64,000 bases of DNA. Origin: an uncultured Chloroflexota bacterium. Lineage in GTDB: Bacteria > Chloroflexota > Dehalococcoidia > Lucifugimonadales > CAJXCD01. The notes under the pieces are model-generated. The model did no database searches. It was not told where the DNA came from and was given only the letters and a program-made list of their open reading frames with translations. The position numbers were made by a program, and so were the translations under genes. Each line of letters starts with the position of its first letter. Position 1 is the first letter of the stretch. Of the stretch, positions 8,047 to 17,815 are shown one piece after another. Location: NCBI GenBank assembly GCA_913051545.1, contig CAJXCD010000001.1:362863-426862 (forward strand), read 5' to 3'.

Positions 8047-8748
8047 GTGTTAGCAAGGTTAGATGGTATGATTCGACCGTTGCCGTTTGGAGAAAGTGAA
8101 TATTTAGATTCAATCGCTATTGATGCGATCAGAAGTCATGGCATAAACCCATTCATAATAGACAGTGATGAATCAATAAAATCACTCTCTCGGAGTGACG
8201 GACCTACGGTCGCAATAATCGTGGTTCAGAATCTATCAGATGATGGATTTGATAGATGTTTAAAAAGATGTTCAGAGCTAAAGTTGCCTTCGGTCGCTTT
8301 GATTGAACCTAGACACGTTGAACATATTGCTAATGTTTCCAATTTGAACGATTTTTTGACGTATCCTCCGAATGTAATAGAACTGATAGCCCGTTGTAAA
8401 AAAGTCATTAATAGTAGTATGTCTTCCAAAATCGAAGGCGCCATAGTTCTGGGAGGATTAGTAATCAATCCGGTAAATTACGAGGTTTCAATTGATGGAA
8501 ATAGAATCAACCTTAGATTCAAAGAATATGAACTTTTGCTTTTGTTGGCCACCAGTCCGGGTCGTGTATATACGAGAGAGGCCATATTAAATCAGGTTTG
8601 GGGGTATGACTACTTTGGAGGCACTAGAACAGTAGATGTGCACGTCAGGCGCCTACGCAGTAAGATAGACAGTTACGGCGAGAAATTTATTGAGACAGTT
8701 TGGAATCTAGGATATAGATTCAAGGATATTCACAACACAATCGAATAA
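8047..8748 (+). CDS. OmpR/PhoB-type winged-helix regulator with a degenerate receiver domain
   Basis: The C-terminal 90 residues are a clear OmpR-family winged helix: NLRFKEYELLLLLATSPGRVYTREAILNQVWG, then GGTRTVDVHVRRLRSKI and VWNLGYRF. The N-terminal 120 residues have the alternating strand/helix pattern of a receiver. They lack the usual acidic pair and the clear phospho-acceptor Asp and Thr/Lys signature, so phosphorylation control is doubtful. No histidine kinase is adjacent. It starts at GTG 8047, or possibly ATG 8068; neither has a good ribosome-binding site. The gene sits between the sulfurtransferase and the PhyH oxygenase and could control either, but no target can be shown. Confidence 0.8.
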   Translation: MLARLDGMIRPLPFGESEYLDSIAIDAIRSHGINPFIIDSDESIKSLSRSDGPTVAIIVVQNLSDDGFDRCLKRCSELKLPSVALIEPRHVEHIANVSNLNDFLTYPPNVIELIARCKKVINSSMSSKIEGAIVLGGLVINPVNYEVSIDGNRINLRFKEYELLLLLATSPGRVYTREAILNQVWGYDYFGGTRTVDVHVRRLRSKIDSYGEKFIETVWNLGYRFKDIHNTIE

Positions 8749-8774
8749 GAAAATCGTTTTAAGAGGTCGTGTAT

Positions 8775-9725
8775 ATGGCAAATTTTCATGTGTCGTCTTT
8801 AGATCCGGAAAAGGCATTGAACCACTTGCTCAAAGAAGGGTACGTGGTTATAGAAGGCATGCTACCTGACGAAGAGCTTATCCAAATTAGTGACACTGTT
8901 GATGAACTATTTAAATTAGAACGTGATGATCCGTATGATCCTGGAGATGCCCCCTTATTTTCTAACGAAGATGAAATTAAAAAATACGTCAGCACTTCAT
9001 ATAAGATTAGCAACGCTGAAACTGATCGTATAATGCGCCGGATTAGGCATACTAGAGCAGAAAATTATGATACTCCTTGGCCAGTCACCCCTGAGGTTAT
9101 GAACAAATCTTTTATACACGTACCTACGCTTTTTGATTATGATAAATCTCAGCGTATTTGGAATTTACCAGCTAAATTGAAGCAATCTGGACGTTTAATA
9201 GAGGATCCGGTACTTCTCCAGTTGGTGCGTGAAGTTTTAGGTCAAGATTGTTTACTTTCCGATATAAGTGCCACTAGTATTGGTCCCAATTCAGGAGGTA
9301 GCGGTGCGTGGCATATAGATGCTCCATTGACGCAAATGCCCGAGCCATTGCCGGAAATACCATTCGCTGTACAGAATGTTTGGATCCTAGATGATTTCAC
9401 TGCAGAAAATGGGGCAACTAGAGTAGTGCCTGGTAGTCATATTAGTAGGAAGAAGCCAAAATGGGGATATGATTCACTGGAAGCTGAAATTGCATTGACA
9501 GCTCCTGCAGGGTCTTTAGCAATGTGGACATCTCATACGTGGCACAGGTCAGGTGAGAACATTACTGATAATCCTAGACGTGCGATATTAGGCTATTATG
9601 TTAGGTCATGGGTTAGGTCTTGGTCTGACTACACAAGGTCTTTGCCTGAAGAGACTATTAGAAATTACTCCCCCACGGTACGATATTTACTTGGATTTTC
9701 TGCTAACGCCCTGAGGCGTGGATAG
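8775..9725 (+). CDS. Phytanoyl-CoA dioxygenase (PhyH) family oxygenase
   Basis: It is a non-haem Fe(II)/2-oxoglutarate-dependent hydroxylase fold. The metal ligands are visible as AWHIDAP (H180, D182) and SHTWHRSGENIT (H254 or H257). The stretch ENGATRVVPGSHISRKKP is the PhyH signature before the distal His. The opening residues YVVIEGMLPDEEL are typical of the family. I place the start at ATG 8775, with AAGAGG about eight bases upstream; the track's GTG is two codons earlier. Length (316 aa) fits. The family hydroxylates diverse acyl-CoA, alkaloid and natural-product substrates, so the substrate cannot be named. A broken, distinct relative lies at 3480..3889. Confidence 0.87.
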   Translation: MANFHVSSLDPEKALNHLLKEGYVVIEGMLPDEELIQISDTVDELFKLERDDPYDPGDAPLFSNEDEIKKYVSTSYKISNAETDRIMRRIRHTRAENYDTPWPVTPEVMNKSFIHVPTLFDYDKSQRIWNLPAKLKQSGRLIEDPVLLQLVREVLGQDCLLSDISATSIGPNSGGSGAWHIDAPLTQMPEPLPEIPFAVQNVWILDDFTAENGATRVVPGSHISRKKPKWGYDSLEAEIALTAPAGSLAMWTSHTWHRSGENITDNPRRAILGYYVRSWVRSWSDYTRSLPEETIRNYSPTVRYLLGFSANALRRG

Positions 9726-9920
9726 TACATCGTCGGATAAGTATTTATACTAAAGGATGCAGTAAATAGAATGATAAATATCTGTTTTTAACTTTGGAAG
9801 AAGTACCCTCATATAATCCATTTGCTATTGCTAGACTGCCTCTTTTGCGTAATATCTGGAACTTTCATGGATTGTGTTGATTAGGGAACATTTAAATCAC
9901 CTAAACATGTCGCAACTAAG

Positions 9921-10628
9921 ATGAGTAACGATAATATTGTATTGTTAGAAATTTATCGTCAAATGGTTCGGTGCCGTTTGATGGATGAGCGTGTCTGGCT
10001 TCTAAACAGACAAGGTAAGGCGGCAATTGTAGCATCAGCCCAGGGACATGAAGCGTGTCAAATTGCGAGTGTATGGGCCTTAGACAGAACAAAAGATCAT
10101 TTCTTTATATATTATCGTGACCTTTGTGTATTAATAGGTTTGGGTGTGAGTGTGCGTGAAATTATGTTGGGCTATGCTGCAAAGGATGGAGAGCCACTCA
10201 GTAGCGCGAGACAATTTCCTATTCATGGTGCTAGTAGAAGTCACAATGTGGTCAATTTATCTAATGTCGTCGGTACTCAAATACCTCAGGCAGTAGGATC
10301 CGCGCTAGCGTCAAAAATGAGAAGGGAAAAAGGGATCACCATAGTCTATTTTGGAGATGGAGCCTCTAGCGTAGGAGATTGCCATGAGGCTATGAACTTT
10401 GCAGCTATCCACAAACTTCCGGTTATATTTATGTGTGAAAATAATAAATATGCGATTTCTGTTCCATTATCTAAACAAATGGCTATCGATAGTATCGCGG
10501 GTCGTGCGGATGGGTATGGTATGCCAGGCATTTCGATAGATGGATCGGAAGCAAGTAGATTTTTGTCAGATGTAAAAAAGAAGCTAGAAATGATTACCTT
10601 ATCTACAAAGAAATCACAGGAATCATGA
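9921..10628 (+). CDS. 2-oxo acid dehydrogenase E1 alpha-like protein, C-terminally short
   Basis: It resembles the TPP-dependent E1 alpha subunit of pyruvate or branched-chain 2-oxo acid dehydrogenases. YRQMVRCRLMDERV and ASAQGHEACQIASVWAL open the fold. YFGDGASSVGDCHEAMNFAA to CENNKYAIS is the TPP/Mg motif (GDG...N). The homology stops soon after GYGMPGISIDGSE. The usual last third (about 100 residues carrying the phosphorylation-loop region and C-terminal helices) is missing, leaving 235 aa against the usual 320-370. No E1 beta or E2 gene is adjacent. Its stop overlaps the lipB start by ATGA, implying translational coupling. It may be a shortened variant or a gene truncated by deletion. There is no good ribosome-binding site. 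Confidence 0.75.
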   Translation: MSNDNIVLLEIYRQMVRCRLMDERVWLLNRQGKAAIVASAQGHEACQIASVWALDRTKDHFFIYYRDLCVLIGLGVSVREIMLGYAAKDGEPLSSARQFPIHGASRSHNVVNLSNVVGTQIPQAVGSALASKMRREKGITIVYFGDGASSVGDCHEAMNFAAIHKLPVIFMCENNKYAISVPLSKQMAIDSIAGRADGYGMPGISIDGSEASRFLSDVKKKLEMITLSTKKSQES

Positions 10629-11335
10629 ATACAGGAGTAGTTTTAGATATCGGTCTTATGGAATACAGATTGGCATGGGATCTTCAAAAATATCTTCATG
10701 ATCAGGTTTCCAGAAAGTTATTGCCAGAGTTATTGTTACTAGTAGAACATCCACATGTCTATACCCTAGGACGTCGTGGCAATACTATAGACATACTTAT
10801 TTCTCAACGAGCCATTAAAAACCTAGGGATTGAAGTACATCATGTAGACAGAGGTGGAGAGGTTACATATCATGGGCCGGGTCAATTGGTGGGATACCCT
10901 ATAGTTAATTTAAGAGAACGAAAAATGGGGCCTTTGGATTATGTGCGATCCATCGAAATCGTATTATCTGAAACATTGAAAGAGTATGGAATAGATTCTT
11001 ATAGTGCAGACATGCCTACCGGAGTATGGGTGGGTGGGTCTAAAATTGCTGCAATCGGCGTCAAAGTCAGTAGGGGTGTGACGGCTCACGGATTTGCTTT
11101 AAATGTTGTTCCTGATCTCTCTTATTTTAATCACATAGTACCTTGTGGCATAAAAGGGGCAGAGGTGACTTCAATGGCTTCGGTTGGCAAATGTGCCACT
11201 GATATAAAATCGGTCAGTATTTCATTGTCCAGACATTTTGAATCTGTTTTTGGCATCGAAATGGAGATGGATACTTTAGAAGGATTTGAACGAAGATTCA
11301 ATTTTTCAGTCGAATCTATACGGACATGTACTTAA
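10625..11335 (+). CDS. lipB: Octanoyl-[acyl-carrier-protein]:protein N-octanoyltransferase
   Basis: It transfers octanoate from ACP to lipoyl domains, the first step of lipoic acid synthesis. HPHVYTLGRRG and VDRGGEVTYHGPGQLVGYP form the LipB signature. The thioester Cys lies in VPCGI (Cys174) and the catalytic Lys in GGSKIAAIGVK. Length (236 aa) is normal. The ATG overlaps the stop of the E1-alpha-like gene (ATGA). Lipoate is the cofactor of 2-oxo acid dehydrogenase complexes, so the pairing makes biological sense even though the E1-alpha copy is short. lipA is not in the window. Confidence 0.95.
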   Translation: MNTGVVLDIGLMEYRLAWDLQKYLHDQVSRKLLPELLLLVEHPHVYTLGRRGNTIDILISQRAIKNLGIEVHHVDRGGEVTYHGPGQLVGYPIVNLRERKMGPLDYVRSIEIVLSETLKEYGIDSYSADMPTGVWVGGSKIAAIGVKVSRGVTAHGFALNVVPDLSYFNHIVPCGIKGAEVTSMASVGKCATDIKSVSISLSRHFESVFGIEMEMDTLEGFERRFNFSVESIRTCT

Positions 11336-11473
11336 TTTGCTAATAATTCTCTAATTCTTATTGCTAACGTTTTTTACAGTTATTAGTGAAAAAGTCTCTT
11401 TGGCCAGTGGTTTGATATGATGTTTTTAAGTTTATAGTGCTGGATAAAACCCTAAAGCTGATAATTGATAGCT

Positions 11474-14400
11474 ATGTTAATTTTCACCTTAAAGAGATTT
11501 TATAGAGACCGTCTAACGGCAGTAATAATATCAATGGCTGTGGTTATATCTGTAACTTTAGTTGTGATGGTCCCGACTTTATTTGCAGCTATAGAACAAT
11601 TGGCCTTGAATCAGACAATTAGTGGATTGGCTGATAGAAAATCAGGTATCACGGTATTGAGTTACAACTTGGTGGTTACTGATTCTGTGTTAGAAGGAGC
11701 TGACAAGAAGGTTCGCAGCGCTATTATCGGCTATATTGGTGAAGTCTACCAAAGGCACGCAAGATATGTGGTTGTTGATCCATATTTAGCCTGGCTGCCT
11801 GATAAGGGATTCGATGTCTCCGGTAACAGTATATTAACTAGTAGAGTTTTTCGTGGATCTATTCGGTATCTGACAGGCCTCGAAGACAATGTAAATTTTG
11901 TAGAAGGAAGGATGGCAAACTCTTCGATTTACTGGACGAATAATGGACTTACGGTAGAAGCGGTAATAAGTCCTACTACAGCTAGAAAATATAATTTGGA
12001 GTCTGGCGATTTTATTTCTGTGGCGCCAACCTTAGAATCTTCTCATCATTTAGTTATCAGGATAGTTGGAATAATTGAAGCTAGTGATCCAACAGGGCCG
12101 TATTGGAGTCCACATGCAAACCTTTTTCTGGATCCTTATGAAGTAGCTGACACTTTTGTTGAAGGGTATTCAGAAGCATTTGGATTTCCATCAGTAGAAT
12201 TTGATAATGAACTGCCACCACTGCCGCTATTTGTAAATGAAAATGTTCTTGCTGATGCGATTAATGATACATTTCCTGGGTCACTGGCGGATTCGGTTTG
12301 GTTTTTGGATGTGAATGTAGATCTACTTAAAGAATGGTCCTTGAGTGAATCCACAGGTCGCCTCAACGATTTCAGGGCCATTATCCGTAGGACAATTCCT
12401 GGGGCAGAGGTTACTACCCTTGTTGAAGGGGTTCTTAGTGATTTTGAAAGGGAGAATTTTCTGTCTAGGATACCTTTGCAGATACTAGTAGTTATATTAT
12501 CCTTCTCGCTTTTGTTGTTCGTTTCGATTGTAGTGATGTATAGAGTTTATGCTGCTGAAAGAGATATCGTAGTTTTTAGATCACGTGGTGCAAGTATTTC
12601 AATCTTAGCCAAGTTATGTTTGATTGAAGGGTTAATTATTTGTGTAGTAGCAGTAATGACAGCTCCTGTTTTATCAGTAATCTCAGTAAGTTTATTTGGT
12701 AAATTGCCTTTTTTTGCTTCTATAACAGGAGGCGAGTTGTTGCCAGTTAAAGTTCACAAAGATCTGTTTTTATGGGCTTTAGGGGTTGGCTTTTTGTTGC
12801 TAGTAATATATGTGTTTGTTTATGTTCTGCTTGGGAGAACAAGATCATTGGTGCAGAAATTAAATTCTTCCAGGCCTTCTCAAACTCTATTCTTTCATAG
12901 CGGGTATATTGACATAGGATTTCTGGTCGTTGTGGGATTAATAGGTTGGGAACTATATGAGCGTGGGCAAATTACTTCTTCAGGATTGTTATCAGTAATT
13001 GGAGGCAATGAACTTCTACTTGTAGCTCCGGTATTATTAATTATAGGGGTAGCATTTATCTTTCTAAGGCTATCCGATTTGATTAGTAGAATCTTTAGTA
13101 GTCGGTTAACTAATCTTTCTAATTTGATTGTATGGATTTCAATTTTATCTTCGGTAGGTGTTGCGTTATTTACCAGGTCGAAACAGTGGGATTTTACTAT
13201 TGATTTTGCACCCATAATTCTGCCAATAGCCTTTGGTATTACCTACATTTTTGTGTACCAGCGCAAGCAGTGGGGCATAAGAAGTTTAGGGATATTGTTC
13301 CAGTTGGTATTATTGACAGGATTATTTTATTTCAGGCCAGATGAACCATTTTTGATGTTACCGTATGTGGGTTTGTGTTTTGTTCTAATAGTGCAAATTA
13401 TTCTCGTAGCAGGTAGGCTGTTATTCTTCATAGCGCCAGTGTGGTTATCTTTTGGCCTCGAGAGAATAGTACGGACTCCATTCGAATACACTTGGCTGAT
13501 TATATTGTTCATTGTGGTGTCAGCAGCAGGCGTTTTTTCCACAACAGTCGGAGGGTCTCTTGAAGTTAACCAATCAGACCGTATCAAATATGAAGTTGGT
13601 AGTGATATTAGAGTGGTCGACGTAGATGGATACTCGCCTCAAGGGCACCGCCAGTTTAAAGAGAGGTATAAATCTATAGTAGGTATTGAATCAGTTGCTT
13701 TAGCACTCAGACTTCGTGCAGCAGCAGGTCCCGCAAATATAGAGATGTTAGCTGTGGAAAGTTTTGAATTTCCAGACGTATCTTGGTATAGAGACGATTT
13801 TTCATCTAGATCTCTAGATAGCCTCATGCTTGCGCTAAGATCGCATAATTCAACTAAGAAAATAGTTATTCCTGAAGAAGCGGTTTCGATTTCGGTTTCC
13901 CTTCGACCTGACAAGGAGTATCAGAATATATCGATGTGGATTGTAATGCAGGATGGACGTGGAGTTATTAGGCCAGTTTCCTTGGGTAATTTAGGCCCGT
14001 CTGAATGGCATTCGATTGCTGGAAGATTACCAGATGGGCTTACCAACCCTGTTTCCATAGAGGCAGTCCAGTTATTCGAACCAGGACAAGGTTCAGTGCT
14101 TACGGTGGGCACAGTTGAAATCAATGAAATAGTAGCTACTACTCGTTCTGGAAAGGAACATCTTTTGGAGGATTTTGAGGGATTTTCACGATGGACTCCC
14201 ATAGTAACCTCCGTACTAAGGCCAGACAATATTGAGATCAAGCTTTCAAGGGGATCTTTGGGTGGGAAAGTAGCAGTGTTTTCTTTTGGGGAAGAGAACA
14301 TCAGGGGCGTTAGAGGATTTTATAACAGTACTACAGGGGGACCTGTACCAGTGCTTCTCAGTTCTTCGTTTGTTGCCCAGACGGGGATACAAAATGGAGA

Positions 14401-15127
14401 TATGTTAGTGTTGGAAATAGCAGACAGGAAAATTCCGGTGATTTTAGTCGATACGGTTGATTACTTTCCAACTATGGATCCGTATGACGAAGGCTTTGTA
14501 ATTGCAGACATTGATAGCATATTATGGCATCTCAATATTGTGGGACACCAGTCACAATTATATCCAAATGAAGTATTTCTGTCAGAAGTATCCACAGATC
14601 AGAAAGCGGTTCGTCAAGATCTCTCAATGATGACTCTGTTATCTGGGCAAGTGCTAGACAAGTCAAAACAACTTAGTACTTTAGAAACAGATCCCTTATT
14701 ATCAGCTGGATGGAGATCATTTGGCCTTGTGTCTGTAGGTCTGGTAGTTTTGTTGATTTCTCTAAGTTACTTTATGTATGCACTATTTTTCTTTAATAAG
14801 CGTCGAAGTGAAGTTGGTTACATGAAATCAATCGGGTTTTCTAGGGGGCAAATGCTAGGCTTGTTAAGTCTTGACCATATATTAATTAGTTGTATTGGAT
14901 TGGGTATCGGGTCTGCAGCTGGTTTCTACGTTAGTGAACTTATCGTGTCTTCAATCGTGTCATTTGGAGACGGGCAGTACGCTGCACCTCCATTTAGAAT
15001 CATAGTTGACTGGGTTCTTCTAATACCGGCTTATTTTGGATTAAGCATTGCATTTTTTGGTAGCCTGATCTTGCTTGAGCGATCCGTAAACCGTTTAGAT
15101 TTGCAGGCGGTTGCGAGGGTAGAATGA
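11474..15127 (+). CDS. Very large FtsX/MacB-type ABC transporter permease
   Basis: This membrane protein of about 1217 aa has FtsX-like permease architecture. It has one N-terminal helix (about residues 15-40), a 290-residue extracytoplasmic domain, and a central block of about ten helices (about 335-700). A second extracytoplasmic domain follows (about 715-1085), and then three or four C-terminal helices with FFNKRRSEVGYMKSIGFSRGQM, the typical FtsX coupling segment. RAAERDIVVFRSRGASI-like text after the first helix block (YAAERDIVVFRSRGAS) is the equivalent coupling segment of the first half. Such permeases work with a LolD/MacB-type ATPase, but none lies beside it. I use ATG 11474; the track begins at TTG three codons earlier. 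Substrate and function (lipoprotein or peptide export, cell-wall control) are unknown. Confidence 0.8.
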   Translation: MLIFTLKRFYRDRLTAVIISMAVVISVTLVVMVPTLFAAIEQLALNQTISGLADRKSGITVLSYNLVVTDSVLEGADKKVRSAIIGYIGEVYQRHARYVVVDPYLAWLPDKGFDVSGNSILTSRVFRGSIRYLTGLEDNVNFVEGRMANSSIYWTNNGLTVEAVISPTTARKYNLESGDFISVAPTLESSHHLVIRIVGIIEASDPTGPYWSPHANLFLDPYEVADTFVEGYSEAFGFPSVEFDNELPPLPLFVNENVLADAINDTFPGSLADSVWFLDVNVDLLKEWSLSESTGRLNDFRAIIRRTIPGAEVTTLVEGVLSDFERENFLSRIPLQILVVILSFSLLLFVSIVVMYRVYAAERDIVVFRSRGASISILAKLCLIEGLIICVVAVMTAPVLSVISVSLFGKLPFFASITGGELLPVKVHKDLFLWALGVGFLLLVIYVFVYVLLGRTRSLVQKLNSSRPSQTLFFHSGYIDIGFLVVVGLIGWELYERGQITSSGLLSVIGGNELLLVAPVLLIIGVAFIFLRLSDLISRIFSSRLTNLSNLIVWISILSSVGVALFTRSKQWDFTIDFAPIILPIAFGITYIFVYQRKQWGIRSLGILFQLVLLTGLFYFRPDEPFLMLPYVGLCFVLIVQIILVAGRLLFFIAPVWLSFGLERIVRTPFEYTWLIILFIVVSAAGVFSTTVGGSLEVNQSDRIKYEVGSDIRVVDVDGYSPQGHRQFKERYKSIVGIESVALALRLRAAAGPANIEMLAVESFEFPDVSWYRDDFSSRSLDSLMLALRSHNSTKKIVIPEEAVSISVSLRPDKEYQNISMWIVMQDGRGVIRPVSLGNLGPSEWHSIAGRLPDGLTNPVSIEAVQLFEPGQGSVLTVGTVEINEIVATTRSGKEHLLEDFEGFSRWTPIVTSVLRPDNIEIKLSRGSLGGKVAVFSFGEENIRGVRGFYNSTTGGPVPVLLSSSFVAQTGIQNGDMLVLEIADRKIPVILVDTVDYFPTMDPYDEGFVIADIDSILWHLNIVGHQSQLYPNEVFLSEVSTDQKAVRQDLSMMTLLSGQVLDKSKQLSTLETDPLLSAGWRSFGLVSVGLVVLLISLSYFMYALFFFNKRRSEVGYMKSIGFSRGQMLGLLSLDHILISCIGLGIGSAAGFYVSELIVSSIVSFGDGQYAAPPFRIIVDWVLLIPAYFGLSIAFFGSLILLERSVNRLDLQAVARVE

Positions 15128-15137
15128 AATCATGATG

Positions 15138-15199
15138 TCTAAACGCCCAATCTAGTAATCTGTTTCGGTATACAGCTTATTTTAGATTGGGCGTTTAGA
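15138..15199. terminator. 17-bp perfect inverted repeat between convergent genes
   Basis: TCTAAACGCCCAATCTA and its exact complement TAGATTGGGCGTTTAGA are separated by 28 nt. They lie between the permease stop (15127) and the dnaK stop (15212), where a bidirectional terminator is expected. The loop is long for an intrinsic terminator and there is no clean T tract. It may instead act as an mRNA 3'-end stabiliser or be a mobile palindromic repeat. Confidence 0.6.
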
Positions 15200-15211
15200 T
15201 ACGGTTGCAAG

Positions 15212-17203
15212 TTAAACTTCTCTGTACTCGCCGTCAACGGTATCGTCAGATGGGTCATTGGTTGTGTTTTCTGAGTCGTTAACATGTTCGTCATTCATGT
15301 TTTCAGCATTATCAGACTGCTGCTGGCCATAGATTAATTGACCCAAATTTTGCATCGCGGTTTGCAATTCATCTGTTGAGGATTTGATCTGATCTAGATC
15401 TTCTGCTTCTAGAGAAGAACGCACTCCTTGAATTTTTGTTTCAATTTCTTCTTTGGATTCATCTGGAATAGAGTCTTTATTATCCTCTAACATTTTTTCA
15501 GCTGAGTATGCTACATTTTCAGCATTATTTTTCAGTTCAACTGACTCACGCTTCTTTCGGTCTTCATCTGCGTGGATTTCCGCATCTTTTATCATTTGAT
15601 CCACTTCTTCTTTTGACAGCCCCGAACTAGCAGTTATGGTGATGCTTTGTTCCTTACCTGTACCTTTATCTTTAGCGGATACGTTAATGATTCCATCCGC
15701 ATCGATGTCAAAAGTCACTTCTATTTGTGGAGTACCTTTAGGTGCTGGAAGTATTCCGTCAAGCATAAATCTACCGATAGTCTTATTTTCTGAAGCCATG
15801 GGACGTTCACCTTGGAGTACATGTATTTCAACGCTTGGTTGTCCATCTGCCGCGGTCGTGAACGTTTCGCTTTTTGCGGTCGGTATGGCTGTATTACGTT
15901 GGATGAGTGAGGTTGTTACACTTCCTAGAGTTTCAATGCCTAGTGTTAGTGGAGTAACATCGACTAGAACGATATCTTGGTCAATATCTTCCATCATCAC
16001 TCCAGCTTGAATTGTAGCACCTACCGCAACCACTTCATCCGGGTTTACTCCTTGGTGTGGTTCCTTTCCGAAGAAATCGGTTACGGCCTTTTGGACAGTG
16101 GGCATCCTAGTCATTCCGCCCACTAATATCACTTCTTGAATTCCAGATGCAGAAACTTCAGCGTCTTTCAAGGCTTGTTTGCATGGCTGGATTGATTTTT
16201 CAACCAGATCTGACACTAGTTGTTCAAGTTTTGTTCTGGTTAATGTCATTACCAAGTGCTTAGGTCCTGAGGAGTCAGCAGTTATAAACGGCAGGTTTAT
16301 TTCTGTTTCCACTAGGGCTGATAGTTCTATCTTAGCTTTTTCCCCGGACTCTCTTAATCGCTGCAATGCCATTCTGTCTTGTTTTAAATCGATACCCTGG
16401 TCTTTTTGGAACTCCTCACAAATCCAATCCACAATTCTTTGATCAAAGTCGTCTCCGCCTAGGTGAGTGTCTCCGTTTGTAGACAAGACCTCGAAAACTC
16501 CATCTGCTAATCGTAGGATAGTAACATCAAAGGTTCCACCTCCCAGATCATATACAGTGATTATCTGTTCAGTTTTTTTGTCTAATTTGTCTAACCCATA
16601 TGCTAGTGAGGCTGCGGTTGGCTCGTTGATTATTCTACAAACACACAGCCCAGCAATGCGTCCAGCGTCTTTAGTGGCATTTCGTTGGCTATCATCGAAG
16701 TAGGCAGGTACTGTTATTACAGCGTGTCCGACGCTTCCTCCTAGCTTTGATTCCGCATCCTGTTTCAGCTTTTGAAGTATCATAGCTGCAATTTCTGGGG
16801 GAGCATGACTCTTGCCGGCCATTTCAACGTGTGCGTCTCCGTTGCTATGCTTGACGACTTTAAAAGGGACTAGCGTGTTAGTTTTTTTGATTGTTTCATC
16901 ATCAAATTTTTGTCCCATAAAACGCTTCACTGAGAACACGGTATTGTCTGGATTAGTCACTGCTTGACGTTTTGCAGTCAGTCCAACGTATCGTTCCTCT
17001 GTCTTGGGGTTTGTGCCGACTACAGATGGGGTCGTTCTAGCTCCTTCTCCGTTTTCAAGGACTCGAGGTTCTCCCCCTTCAATGACGGCCATACATGAAT
17101 TAGTAGTACCTAGATCTATACCTATTACTTTGTCCCCTGGTTTAAATTGTGGGCAGCCAAATTCTTCTTGTTTTTCTTCTGGCATTTCTTTTTCTTCTGA
17201 CAT
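15212..17203 (-). CDS. dnaK: Chaperone protein DnaK (Hsp70)
   Basis: It is an ATP-driven folding chaperone working with DnaJ and GrpE. The ATPase domain shows [19 protein letters not shown], then [34 protein letters not shown] and [14 protein letters not shown]. The substrate-binding domain ([27 protein letters not shown]) and a helical lid with an acidic tail follow. An N-terminal extension of about 24 residues precedes the usual start. GGAGGGTGATTAATA before the ATG supports this start. It is the last gene of hspR-grpE-dnaK, only two bases after the grpE stop. dnaJ is not here but at 50.8 kb beside hrcA. Confidence 0.98.
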   Translation of the reverse strand: MSEEKEMPEEKQEEFGCPQFKPGDKVIGIDLGTTNSCMAVIEGGEPRVLENGEGARTTPSVVGTNPKTEERYVGLTAKRQAVTNPDNTVFSVKRFMGQKFDDETIKKTNTLVPFKVVKHSNGDAHVEMAGKSHAPPEIAAMILQKLKQDAESKLGGSVGHAVITVPAYFDDSQRNATKDAGRIAGLCVCRIINEPTAASLAYGLDKLDKKTEQIITVYDLGGGTFDVTILRLADGVFEVLSTNGDTHLGGDDFDQRIVDWICEEFQKDQGIDLKQDRMALQRLRESGEKAKIELSALVETEINLPFITADSSGPKHLVMTLTRTKLEQLVSDLVEKSIQPCKQALKDAEVSASGIQEVILVGGMTRMPTVQKAVTDFFGKEPHQGVNPDEVVAVGATIQAGVMMEDIDQDIVLVDVTPLTLGIETLGSVTTSLIQRNTAIPTAKSETFTTAADGQPSVEIHVLQGERPMASENKTIGRFMLDGILPAPKGTPQIEVTFDIDADGIINVSAKDKGTGKEQSITITASSGLSKEEVDQMIKDAEIHADEDRKKRESVELKNNAENVAYSAEKMLEDNKDSIPDESKEEIETKIQGVRSSLEAEDLDQIKSSTDELQTAMQNLGQLIYGQQQSDNAENMNDEHVNDSENTTNDPSDDTVDGEYREV

Positions 17204-17205
17204 TA

Positions 17206-17781
17206 TTAATCACCCTCCTCGGTAGATTCCTTATCCATATTTTCTGGTTCTTGAGGTTTTTTAGCGACTGTAACTTGAGCTGCTCTGAGAACCCGGTTGC
17301 GATGTTTATAGCCTTCACGTAACACACTAAGGATTTGCCCTTCTTCTACGTCTAGTGTTTCTTCATGTAGCACAGCTTCAAATTCAATTGGTTCAAAGTG
17401 GTGCCCCACAGCTTCTATTTTTGTAACTCCTTCTGACTCAAGAATTTTATGAGCATTGCGGAGGACTAACTCAAGACCTTCATACCATCCTTGAGATACT
17501 TCATCTTTTGGAACTAGTTCTACAGCTTTCTCAATGCTGTCTACGATAGAGAGTATATTAAGAAGTAGCCTTGAGTTAGCCTCGCGGCGAACTTCTTCTT
17601 TTTCCTCCGATGCACGGCGTCTGTAGTTAACTAAGTCGGCTTGAGATCGCTGTGCAAGTGTCCGGAATTGATCCTTCTCTCTAAGAATCTCGTCTATTTC
17701 CAGATTTTCAGTGCTACGTGATGGTTCTTTGGTTCCATTTTCAGAAACCTCGTCCTGGATTACTTCATCCGGATCAGTCAT
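17206..17781 (-). CDS. grpE: Nucleotide exchange factor GrpE
   Basis: It releases ADP from DnaK. A charged N-terminal arm and long coiled coil ([32 protein letters not shown]) are followed by the beta domain: [36 protein letters not shown] and [22 protein letters not shown]. The track's start at 17844 would overlap hspR. I choose ATG 17781 ([11 protein letters not shown], 191 aa), which has GGAGA eight to nine bases upstream and leaves a 34-nt gap after hspR. It sits between hspR and dnaK, so its expression should follow HspR control. Confidence 0.95.
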   Translation of the reverse strand: MTDPDEVIQDEVSENGTKEPSRSTENLEIDEILREKDQFRTLAQRSQADLVNYRRRASEEKEEVRREANSRLLLNILSIVDSIEKAVELVPKDEVSQGWYEGLELVLRNAHKILESEGVTKIEAVGHHFEPIEFEAVLHEETLDVEEGQILSVLREGYKHRNRVLRAAQVTVAKKPQEPENMDKESTEEGD

Positions 17782-17815
17782 ATATGTATTTCTCCATTGT
17801 GATGGTAATTCGTGC

